A DNA stretch of 64,000 nt, from positions 3,100,001-3,164,000 of the forward strand of contig NZ_CP137920.1 of the NCBI RefSeq assembly GCF_033708015.1, given 5' to 3'. The translations under genes were made by a program, and so were the position numbers. The notes under the pieces were generated by a model. It did no database searches. It saw only the letters and a program-made list of their open reading frames with translations, and was not told the origin of the DNA. How positions within the stretch are numbered: the first letter of the stretch is position 1; the number at the start of each line of letters is the position of its first letter. Shown in pieces: positions 10,587 to 17,183 of this stretch. The stretch is from Proteus vulgaris. GTDB lineage: Bacteria > Pseudomonadota > Gammaproteobacteria > Enterobacterales > Enterobacteriaceae.

Positions 10587-11078
10587 ATGGCTATTCCTGT
10601 ATACCTCTGGTTAAAAGATGACGGTAATGCGGATATCAAAGGCTCTGTTAATGTTCAAGATCGTGAAGGCAGCATTGAAGTCGTCGCTCAAGATCACAAC
10701 TTATACATTCCAACAGATAACAATACTGGCAAATTAACCGGTACACGTATCCATACTCCATTTATCTTCGTTAAAGAAATCGATGCCTCTAGCCCGTATT
10801 TGTACAAGGCAGTAACAACGGGACAAACCTTAAAAAAGGCAGAGTTTAAGTGGTATCGCATCGATGACGCGGGTCAAGAAGTTGAATATTTCAACACCAC
10901 ACTTGAAAACGTCAAAGTCGTAAAAGTGGCGCCTAAGATGCACAACATCAAAGATCCAACCAAAGAGAAACACAATCACCTTGAAGAAGTTGAATTGCGT
11001 TACGAAAAAATCACTTGGACTTACAAAGACGGAAATATCATTCATTCAGATTCATGGAATGAACGCGCTACTGCGTAA
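10587..11078 (+). CDS. hcp: T6SS tube protein Hcp
   Basis: Hexameric ring protein that stacks into the inner tube and can chaperone small effectors in its lumen. The 163-residue length and the features IPVYLWLKDDGNADIKGSV, the charged HTPFIFVKEIDASSP loop, LKKAEFKWYRI and the terminal ITWTYKDGNIIHSDSWNE are characteristic of the Hcp family. The ribosome binding site AAAGGAGATG is the strongest in the T6SS locus, fitting the large amount of Hcp needed. A strong terminator follows directly, so Hcp can be made in excess over downstream genes. Other hcp copies elsewhere in the genome are common in Proteus but not visible here. Confidence 0.97.
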   Translation: MAIPVYLWLKDDGNADIKGSVNVQDREGSIEVVAQDHNLYIPTDNNTGKLTGTRIHTPFIFVKEIDASSPYLYKAVTTGQTLKKAEFKWYRIDDAGQEVEYFNTTLENVKVVKVAPKMHNIKDPTKEKHNHLEEVELRYEKITWTYKDGNIIHSDSWNERATA

Positions 11079-11087
11079 AACTAAAGC

Positions 11088-11113
11088 AAACAGGCGGTTA
11101 ACCGCCTGTTTTT
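11088..11113 (+). terminator. Strong rho-independent terminator after hcp
   Basis: A 10-11 bp GC-rich stem, ACAGGCGGTT pairing with AACCGCCTGT, is followed directly by TTTTT. It begins 10 bp after the hcp stop. It separates tssB-hcp from clpV and everything downstream, which therefore depend on read-through or a separate promoter. Confidence 0.9.
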
Positions 11114-11167
11114 AAAAATATTTAAATTACAACACTATTTAAAGCACAACGAACAAATACTCTAAAT

Positions 11168-11300
11168 AGTTCAAGGTGTAGCTAGGCGACAAGTGAATGA
11201 GTCACTAAGAACATACAAAAGTATGTGACTAGTGCGAGTGAGTGCAGTCAACAACGCTACAACTTGAAACTTGAAACTTGAAATATGAAGAATATGACCT
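11168..11300. repeat. ERIC-like palindromic intergenic repeat
   Basis: The core GTGAATGAGTCACTAAGAAC, then ATACAAAAGTATGTGAC and GTGCGAGTGAG, parallels the central inverted repeat of enterobacterial ERIC/IRU elements (GTGAATCCCCAGGAGC, AAGTAAGTGACTGGGG, GTGAGCG). The outer arms AGTTCAAGGTGTAGC (11168-11182) and GCTACAACTTGAAACT (11256-11271) are inverted repeats. Next come three tandem copies of CTTGAAA and then ATATGAA, which recall the TTGAAGTATGA end of ERIC elements. It is non-coding and probably forms a long RNA hairpin. No further copy was noticed in the window. Confidence 0.7.
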
Positions 11301-11377
11301 TATGAGCCTCGGTCTATGGCTAAGGGCGGTAGCGTACCTAAATCCCCTCAATAGGGACTTCATTACTGGGAGAAAAC

Positions 11378-14047
11378 ATGGAAAATCAATCTATCATGCT
11401 ATTGCGTCGGTTAAATCCTTATTGTGCAAAAGCACTCGAAGCTGCGGCATCATTATGCCAAACTCGAGCTCATGCAGAAGTGACTATTGAGCACTGGTTA
11501 TTAAAAATTCTAGAGCTAGGTGAAAGTGATATCACTGTTTTAGCTCGTCGCTATGAATGGGATTTATCCGCACTTTGGCAAGACTTACTTGACGCAATTG
11601 ATAACTTGCCCCGCACTGTACGCAGCCAACCTCGATTATCCAAGCCCTTATTAGAACTGATTAAAAATGCATGGGTAATTGCTTCTCTTGATGAAGATAT
11701 CGAACAAATTCGTAGTGTCCATTTACTTACAACGATGACTCGCCATCCAACATTAGTTCAATTAGATACCCTATGGCCTTTAATGACATTAGGTGAAACA
11801 CAACTACAACGATTAAGACCTTTACTTGATGCCCAATCAGATGAAAGACCTGAAGTTCAACAACTTGCGGTGCATAATCACACTGCTGAAAATAATATAA
11901 ACCACGAAAAAAACGATCAACCTTCAACTACCTCTGACAACGCCATTATTGGTCATACACTAAATGAAGCTCTACAAGCAGTATTAAATAAATTTACGAT
12001 TGATGTGACAGAAAAAGCACGCCTAGGTGAAATTGACCCCGTATTTGGTCGAGATGATGAAATTCGCCAAATGGTTGATATTCTCTCCCGTCGACGTAAA
12101 AACAACCCTATTCTTGTTGGTGAGCCCGGTGTCGGTAAAACTGCGCTGGTTGAAGGATTAGCGTTACGTATTGCTGAAAAAAATGTCCCTATCAGTTTAC
12201 AAACTACCTCATTACGCACTCTAGATTTAGGTTTATTACAAGCAGGAGCGGGCGTAAAAGGTGAATTTGAACAACGACTAAAAAATGTTATTGATGCCGT
12301 TCAACAATCACCTTCCCCAATTCTACTTTTTATTGATGAAGCACATACAATCATAGGTGCTGGTAATCAAGCCGGTGGCGCGGATGCCGCCAACTTATTA
12401 AAACCGGCATTAGCACGTGGTGAATTACGTACCATCGCGGCAACCACTTGGTCGGAATACAAACAATATTTTGAGCGTGATGCCGCATTAGAGCGCCGTT
12501 TTCAAATCGTTAAAGTTGACGAACCTGATGATGAAAAAGCCTTTTTAATGTTACGAGGATTAAAATCTCGTTATGCAAAATATCATGGCGTACACATTAC
12601 TGATGATGCAGTAAAAGCCGCCGTAACGTTATCACGTCGTTATTTAACAGGCCGCCAACTTCCTGATAAAGCCGTTGATTTACTTGATACCGCCAGTGCG
12701 CGTATTCGCATGAGTTTAGACACCTTACCAGAAGAACTCACTCGCATTAAAGCCAAACGCTATGCACTTGAACTAGAACAAAAAGCGATCCTAGATGATA
12801 TCACTATTGGCAATTTAACTAATCAAACAAAATTATCTGACTTATCTTCTCAAGATGCCCAATTAGCTCTTCAACTCGAAACACTAGAACAGCGCTTCGA
12901 ACAAGAAAAAGAGATGATCTGTCAGTTAATTGAAAGCAGACAAGATCCCGAAAATACCGCAACGTCAGCACAGTTACAGCAACAACTTTCACAATTACAA
13001 CAAGAAGCACCACTTTTAAACCCTGATGTCGATGTTCGTACCGTAGCGACAGTCATTGCAGACTGGACAGGCGTTCCCCTTTCAAGCCTACTTAAAGATG
13101 AACAAATTGGTTTATTAGAGTTAGAAAGTAACTTATCAAAATATGTCATTGGTCAAGACAGCGCTTTACTCGCATTAGCTCAGCGTTTACGAGCATCAAG
13201 AACCGGATTAGTGTCTGAAAATGGGCCTCAAGGTGTCTTTTTATTAGTGGGACCTAGTGGCGTTGGTAAAACAGAAACCGCACTTGCACTGGCGGAATGT
13301 CTGTTTGGTGGTCAAAAATCGTTAATCACAATTAACATGTCTGAATATCAAGAAGCTCACACGGTCAGTCAATTAAAAGGTTCTCCTCCAGGTTATGTGG
13401 GATACGGTCAAGGTGGTGTATTAACGGAAGCAGTCAGAAAACGCCCTTACAGTATTGTATTACTTGATGAAGTTGAAAAAGCACATCGTGATGTTTTAAA
13501 CCTCTTCTATCAAGTCTTCGATCGCGGTTTTATGCGTGACGGTGAAGGACGTGAAATTGATTTTCGTAACACGGTTATTTTAATGACTGCAAACTTAGGC
13601 AGTGATTATTTAATGCAACAGTTAGAAGAAGCACCACAAAGTACCGATGGTGATTTGCAAGAAACACTACGCCCTATTTTACGCGATCATTTCCAACCTG
13701 CGTTATTAGCGCGTTTTCAAACATTGATTTATCGTCCTTTAGATGCAACGGCTTTACGCACGATTGTTGAGATGAAACTAAACGGCGTACTTAAACGTCT
13801 TTATACACACTATCGTTTAACTGGTGTTGTAGAAGAAGCTCTTTACGACACCATTGTTGATGCATGCCTACTTCCTGATACAGGTGCTCGCAATATCGAT
13901 AGTCTGCTTAATCAACAAATTCTCCCCATCCTTAGCCAACAACTTCTTTTGCGCCAAGCCTGTGCTGAAAAATCACAATATGTCATTTTAGGCTTTAATG
14001 AAGAAGAGGGTATTACGTTGAGTTTTAGTGATGAATTGTCACATTGA
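11378..14047 (+). CDS. tssH: T6SS ATPase ClpV (TssH)
   Basis: AAA+ disaggregase that recycles contracted TssBC sheath. It has 889 residues, in the usual range. The N-terminal domain with LLRRLNPYCAKALEAAASLC binds the sheath. Walker A of the first ATPase module is GEPGVGKT at residues 248-255, with Walker B LLFIDEAHT following. Walker A of the second is GPSGVGKT at 625-632, with LLDEVEKAH after it. A coiled-coil middle domain lies around residues 460-550. The start is preceded by GGGAGA. It is the first gene after the hcp terminator and ERIC-like element, so it may have its own promoter within 11300-11377, although I see no convincing consensus there. Confidence 0.97.
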   Translation: MENQSIMLLRRLNPYCAKALEAAASLCQTRAHAEVTIEHWLLKILELGESDITVLARRYEWDLSALWQDLLDAIDNLPRTVRSQPRLSKPLLELIKNAWVIASLDEDIEQIRSVHLLTTMTRHPTLVQLDTLWPLMTLGETQLQRLRPLLDAQSDERPEVQQLAVHNHTAENNINHEKNDQPSTTSDNAIIGHTLNEALQAVLNKFTIDVTEKARLGEIDPVFGRDDEIRQMVDILSRRRKNNPILVGEPGVGKTALVEGLALRIAEKNVPISLQTTSLRTLDLGLLQAGAGVKGEFEQRLKNVIDAVQQSPSPILLFIDEAHTIIGAGNQAGGADAANLLKPALARGELRTIAATTWSEYKQYFERDAALERRFQIVKVDEPDDEKAFLMLRGLKSRYAKYHGVHITDDAVKAAVTLSRRYLTGRQLPDKAVDLLDTASARIRMSLDTLPEELTRIKAKRYALELEQKAILDDITIGNLTNQTKLSDLSSQDAQLALQLETLEQRFEQEKEMICQLIESRQDPENTATSAQLQQQLSQLQQEAPLLNPDVDVRTVATVIADWTGVPLSSLLKDEQIGLLELESNLSKYVIGQDSALLALAQRLRASRTGLVSENGPQGVFLLVGPSGVGKTETALALAECLFGGQKSLITINMSEYQEAHTVSQLKGSPPGYVGYGQGGVLTEAVRKRPYSIVLLDEVEKAHRDVLNLFYQVFDRGFMRDGEGREIDFRNTVILMTANLGSDYLMQQLEEAPQSTDGDLQETLRPILRDHFQPALLARFQTLIYRPLDATALRTIVEMKLNGVLKRLYTHYRLTGVVEEALYDTIVDACLLPDTGARNIDSLLNQQILPILSQQLLLRQACAEKSQYVILGFNEEEGITLSFSDELSH

Positions 14048-14083
14048 TTAAGGCATATCATCAAGGAATAGAGAAACCTAAGT

Positions 14084-14614
14084 ATGCCCACAAAATTAAC
14101 CCGTAAAAAAGTCATGGTGGTTATCGTTATTCTTGCCATTATCGCAGTAAGCTCACTGCTGTTCCCCAAGAAAAAACCCAAAGATGACTACCTTGCCGGA
14201 AATTTACACGGGTTTAACCATGTCAAAGGCACCTCGGTAAATTGGTTTAAGGTTAATGGTTATTATGGCAAAGGCGGTGGCGGAACCTGTTGCATTGTTG
14301 TGCCGGCAAAATGGACGCCCAATCAATGGGTCAATGTGGAATGGGAAGTCGATCCTGATGCTTATTCAGGTAAAGCACCGCCTTTGGGTACTGATGAATT
14401 TCGTCAATATATGAAACAGCATGAAGCCAATTATCGTCGCTATAGCAAAATGGTAGAAATTCCTGAGTATGACGACCCTTGTGATGTCAAAGTGCACTTT
14501 CTTCCCTGCCAAGAAGTCAAAATTACCCTGTCTTGTAAATCATGGGGACACCCTGACTACCCTGTCAATGAACCTGATGATATGGAAGAGCCTGCGGTAT
14601 GCTCGAAAAAATAA
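14084..14614 (+). CDS. DUF3304-like probable T6SS immunity protein, array copy 1
   Basis: First of six tandem paralogues. Its 176 residues comprise a basic start MPTKLTRKK, one membrane anchor (about residues 10-28), then a periplasmic domain with GTCCIVVPAKWTP, WEVDPDAY and VHFLPCQEVKITLSC. The CC-x4-P-x-x-W motif is what I associate with DUF3304. The cysteines suggest disulphides, fitting a periplasmic location. A Tle1-type phospholipase ends the array, so the likely job is neutralising that enzyme; this is inferred from position and topology. Its central segment (residues about 93-105, PPLGTDEFRQYMK) matches copy 3, while its C-terminus (CKSWGHPDYPVNEPDD) matches copy 6. Unlike the later copies, it has no well-placed Shine-Dalgarno site. 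It overlaps copy 2 by 16 nt. Confidence 0.8.
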   Translation: MPTKLTRKKVMVVIVILAIIAVSSLLFPKKKPKDDYLAGNLHGFNHVKGTSVNWFKVNGYYGKGGGGTCCIVVPAKWTPNQWVNVEWEVDPDAYSGKAPPLGTDEFRQYMKQHEANYRRYSKMVEIPEYDDPCDVKVHFLPCQEVKITLSCKSWGHPDYPVNEPDDMEEPAVCSKK

Positions 14615-15129
14615 CTCGTAAAAAAGTGATTGTTGCTGGCGTTATTCTTGCCATTATCGCAGTAAGCTCACTGCTGTTTCCCAAGAAAAAACCCAAAGAT
14701 GACTACCTTGCCGGAAATTTACACGGGTTTAACCATGTCAAAGGCACTTCGGTAAATTGGTTTAAGGTTAATGGTTATTATGGCAAAGGCGGTGGCGGAA
14801 CCTGTTGCATTGTCGTGCCGGCAAAGTGGACGCCGAATCAATGGGTCAAAGTGGAATGGGAAGTCGATCCTGATGCATACCCTACAGATTCACCGGGGGT
14901 GACAGATCCCAAATTTGATGCTTATATGAAAAAACACGAAGCCAATTATCGCCACTATCAAAAAATGGTTGAAATTCCCGAGTATGACGAACCTTGCAGT
15001 ATGGATGTCCATTTTCTCCCTTGTCAGGAAGTAAAAATCACCCTGTCTTGTTATGCGACTAATCACCCTGATTATCCCATTAAAGAGCCTAGCTTTATGG
15101 AGGAACCTGCAATATGTCCACAAAATTAA
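14599..15129 (+). CDS. DUF3304-like probable T6SS immunity protein, array copy 2
   Basis: Second tandem paralogue, 176 residues, with the same plan: cytoplasmic MLEKITRKK, membrane anchor (about 10-28), periplasmic Cys-rich domain. Its first roughly 90 residues are essentially identical to copies 4, 5 and 6, including at DNA level. It differs in the central segment (PTDSPGVTDPKFDAYMKKHE) and in the tail (CYATNHPDYPIKEPSF). Its ATG lies inside the last codons of copy 1, with a 16-nt overlap, and its own end overlaps copy 3 by 16 nt. GGAAGAG in copy 1 provides a somewhat weaker ribosome binding site than at the later junctions. The immunity role is inferred, as for copy 1. Confidence 0.8.
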   Translation: MLEKITRKKVIVAGVILAIIAVSSLLFPKKKPKDDYLAGNLHGFNHVKGTSVNWFKVNGYYGKGGGGTCCIVVPAKWTPNQWVKVEWEVDPDAYPTDSPGVTDPKFDAYMKKHEANYRHYQKMVEIPEYDEPCSMDVHFLPCQEVKITLSCYATNHPDYPIKEPSFMEEPAICPQN

Positions 15130-15638
15130 CCCGCAAAAAACTCATGTTTGTTGGGATAATCATTACTCTTCTTGCTGTCTATTTTCTCTTTATCCGACAA
15201 CCAAAAGTGGAATATTTAGCCGGTAGTATGAGTGGTATTAACCATGTGAAAGGCACTGCGGTGAATTGGTTTAAAGTCAATGGCTATTATGCCCAAAGTG
15301 CCAATGATACTTGTTGTATTATGGTGCCCGCAAAATGGACACCTAATCAATGGGTCAAAGTGGAATGGGAAGTCGATCCTGATGCGTATTCAGATAAATC
15401 GCCACCTTTAGGTACTGATGAATTTCGCCAATATATGAAAAAACACAAAGCCAATTATCGCCACTATCAAAAAATGGTTGAAATCCCCGAATACGATGAG
15501 CCTTGTAGTGTCAAAGTCCATTTTCTTCCTTGCCAAGAAGTAAAAATTAGCCTGTCTTGTTATTCCCCTTGGCTTCCCGAATATCCAATAAAAGAACCAT
15601 TAGAAATGGAGGAGCCAGCAGTATGCTCGAAAAAATAA
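15114..15638 (+). CDS. DUF3304-like probable T6SS immunity protein, array copy 3 (divergent)
   Basis: Third and most divergent paralogue, 174 residues. The anchor differs (KLMFVGIIITLLAVYFLFI) and the usual PKKKPKDDYLAGNLHGFNHV stretch is replaced by RQPKVEYLAGSMSGINHV; AQSANDTCCIMVPAKW replaces GKGGGGTCCIVVPAKW. The central segment PPLGTDEFRQYMKKHKANYRHYQ is shared with copy 1. It starts MSTKLTRKK, like copy 1. The repeat unit is 509 instead of 515 bp here. A GGAGG site in the preceding gene serves its start. It may protect against a different phospholipase variant from the near-identical copies; that is a hypothesis from sequence divergence only. Confidence 0.8.
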   Translation: MSTKLTRKKLMFVGIIITLLAVYFLFIRQPKVEYLAGSMSGINHVKGTAVNWFKVNGYYAQSANDTCCIMVPAKWTPNQWVKVEWEVDPDAYSDKSPPLGTDEFRQYMKKHKANYRHYQKMVEIPEYDEPCSVKVHFLPCQEVKISLSCYSPWLPEYPIKEPLEMEEPAVCSKK

Positions 15639-16153
15639 CTCGTAAAAAAGTGATTGTTGCTGGCGTTATTCTTGCCATTATCGCAGTAAGCTCACTGCTG
15701 TTCCCCAAGAAAAAACCCAAAGATGACTACCTTGCCGGAAATTTACACGGGTTTAACCATGTCAAAGGCACTTCGGTAAATTGGTTTAAGGTTAATGGTT
15801 ATTATGGCAAAGGCGGTGGCGGAACCTGTTGCATTGTCGTGCCGGCAAAGTGGACGCCGAATCAATGGGTCAAAGTGGAATGGGAAGTCGATCCCGATGC
15901 TTACCCCGGTGATATTCCCAAGTTTAGCGATCCTTACTACGATGAATATATGAGGTTACATGAGGCTAATTATCGTCGTTATAGCAAAATGGTAGAAATT
16001 CCTGAGTATGACGACCCTTGTGATGTCAAAGTGCATTTTCTTCCCTGCCAAGAAGTTCGGATCACATTATCTTGTTATTCCCCGGGGCACCCTAATTATC
16101 CGATTACGGTTCCAACAAAAATGGAGGAGCCAGCAGTATGCTCGAAAAAATAA
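15623..16153 (+). CDS. DUF3304-like probable T6SS immunity protein, array copy 4
   Basis: Fourth paralogue, 176 residues from the ATG at 15623. The frame is open further upstream to 15557, but that part lies in copy 3, and the 16-nt overlap with GGAGGAG eight bases upstream marks 15623 as the start. Anchor at about residues 10-28, then the Cys-rich periplasmic domain. The N-terminal 90 residues are practically the same as in copies 2, 5 and 6. The central segment is PGDIPKFSDPYYDEYMRLHE and the tail CYSPGHPNYPITVPTK, closest to copy 5, with QEVRITLSC instead of QEVKITLSC. The immunity role is inferred from topology and from the phospholipase at the array end. Confidence 0.8.
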   Translation: MLEKITRKKVIVAGVILAIIAVSSLLFPKKKPKDDYLAGNLHGFNHVKGTSVNWFKVNGYYGKGGGGTCCIVVPAKWTPNQWVKVEWEVDPDAYPGDIPKFSDPYYDEYMRLHEANYRRYSKMVEIPEYDDPCDVKVHFLPCQEVRITLSCYSPGHPNYPITVPTKMEEPAVCSKK

Positions 16154-16668
16154 CTCGTAAAAAAGTGATTGTTGCTGGCGTTATTCTTGCCATTATCGCA
16201 GTAAGCTCACTGCTGTTCCCCAAGAAAAAACCCAAAGATGACTACCTTGCCGGAAATTTACACGGGTTTAACCATGTCAAAGGCACTTCGGTAAATTGGT
16301 TTAAGGTTAATGGTTATTATGGCAAAGGCGGTGGCGGAACCTGTTGCATTGTCGTGCCGGCAAAGTGGACACCGAATCAATGGGTCAAAGTGGAATGGGA
16401 AGTCGATCCCGATGCTTATTCAGGTAATATTCCTGAGTTTAACGATCCTTACTACAAAGAATATATGAGGTTACATAAAGCCAATTATCGTCGTTATAGC
16501 AAAATGGTAGAAATTCCTGAGTATGACGACCCTTGTGATGTCAAAGTGCATTTTCTTCCCTGCCAAGAAGTTCGGATCACATTATCTTGTTATTCCCCGG
16601 GAAACCCTAATTATCCGATTACTATTCCAACAAAAATGGAGGAGCCTGCAGTATGCTCGAAAAAATAA
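16138..16668 (+). CDS. DUF3304-like probable T6SS immunity protein, array copy 5
   Basis: Fifth paralogue, 176 residues, with the same anchor and Cys-rich periplasmic domain. It is nearly identical to copy 4 apart from SGNIPEFNDPYYKEYMRLHK in the centre and CYSPGNPNYPITIPTK at the tail. Its centre is almost the same as in copy 6, so it looks like an intermediate between copies 4 and 6. It starts inside copy 4 (16-nt overlap, GGAGGAG eight bases upstream) and overlaps copy 6 in the same way. The near-identical 5' two-fifths of the gene at DNA level indicates recent duplication or gene conversion. The role is inferred as for the other copies. Confidence 0.8.
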   Translation: MLEKITRKKVIVAGVILAIIAVSSLLFPKKKPKDDYLAGNLHGFNHVKGTSVNWFKVNGYYGKGGGGTCCIVVPAKWTPNQWVKVEWEVDPDAYSGNIPEFNDPYYKEYMRLHKANYRRYSKMVEIPEYDDPCDVKVHFLPCQEVRITLSCYSPGNPNYPITIPTKMEEPAVCSKK

Positions 16669-17183
16669 CTCGTAAAAAAGTGATTGTTGCTGGCGTTATT
16701 CTTGCCATTATCGCAGTAAGCTCACTGCTGTTCCCCAAGAAAAAACCCAAAGATGACTACCTTGCCGGAAATTTACACGGGTTTAACCATGTCAAAGGCA
16801 CTTCGGTAAATTGGTTTAAGGTTAATGGTTATTATGGCAAAGGCGGTGGCGGAACCTGTTGCATTGTCGTACCGGCAAAGTGGACGCCGAATCAATGGGT
16901 CAAAGTGGAATGGGAAGTCGATCCCGATGCTTACCCCGGTGATATTCCTGAGTTTAACGATCCTTACTACAAAGAATATATGAGATTACATAAAGCTAAT
17001 TATCGTCGTTATAGCAAAATGGTAGAAATTCCTGAGTATGACGACCCTTGTGATGTCAAAGTGCATTTTCTTCCCTGTCAAGAAGTCAAAATTACCCTGT
17101 CTTGTAAATCATGGGGACACCCTGACTACCCTGTCAATGAACCCGATGATATGGAGGAGCCAGAAATATGTCCAAGCAAGTAA
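16653..17183 (+). CDS. DUF3304-like probable T6SS immunity protein, array copy 6
   Basis: Last paralogue of the array and the one directly coupled to the effector. It has 176 residues with the membrane anchor at about 10-28, GTCCIVVPAKW and VHFLPCQEVKITLSC. Its centre (PGDIPEFNDPYYKEYMRLHK) resembles copies 4 and 5, but its C-terminus (CKSWGHPDYPVNEPDD) is that of copy 1, so it is mosaic. It ends EEPEICPSK, and its last 16 nt contain the start of the phospholipase gene. Because it sits next to the effector, it is the best single candidate for the cognate immunity protein; that is inference. Confidence 0.82.
   Translation: MLEKITRKKVIVAGVILAIIAVSSLLFPKKKPKDDYLAGNLHGFNHVKGTSVNWFKVNGYYGKGGGGTCCIVVPAKWTPNQWVKVEWEVDPDAYPGDIPEFNDPYYKEYMRLHKANYRRYSKMVEIPEYDDPCDVKVHFLPCQEVKITLSCKSWGHPDYPVNEPDDMEEPEICPSK

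Noticed and set aside
15557..15622. An extended start for array copy 4
   Set aside because: The extension is out-of-frame sequence of copy 3; the 16-nt overlap and Shine-Dalgarno place the start at 15623 as in all other copies.
14084..17183. CRISPR or other short-repeat array as explanation for the 515-bp periodicity
   Set aside because: The repeat unit is a whole coding gene with intact frames; there are no short repeats with spacers.
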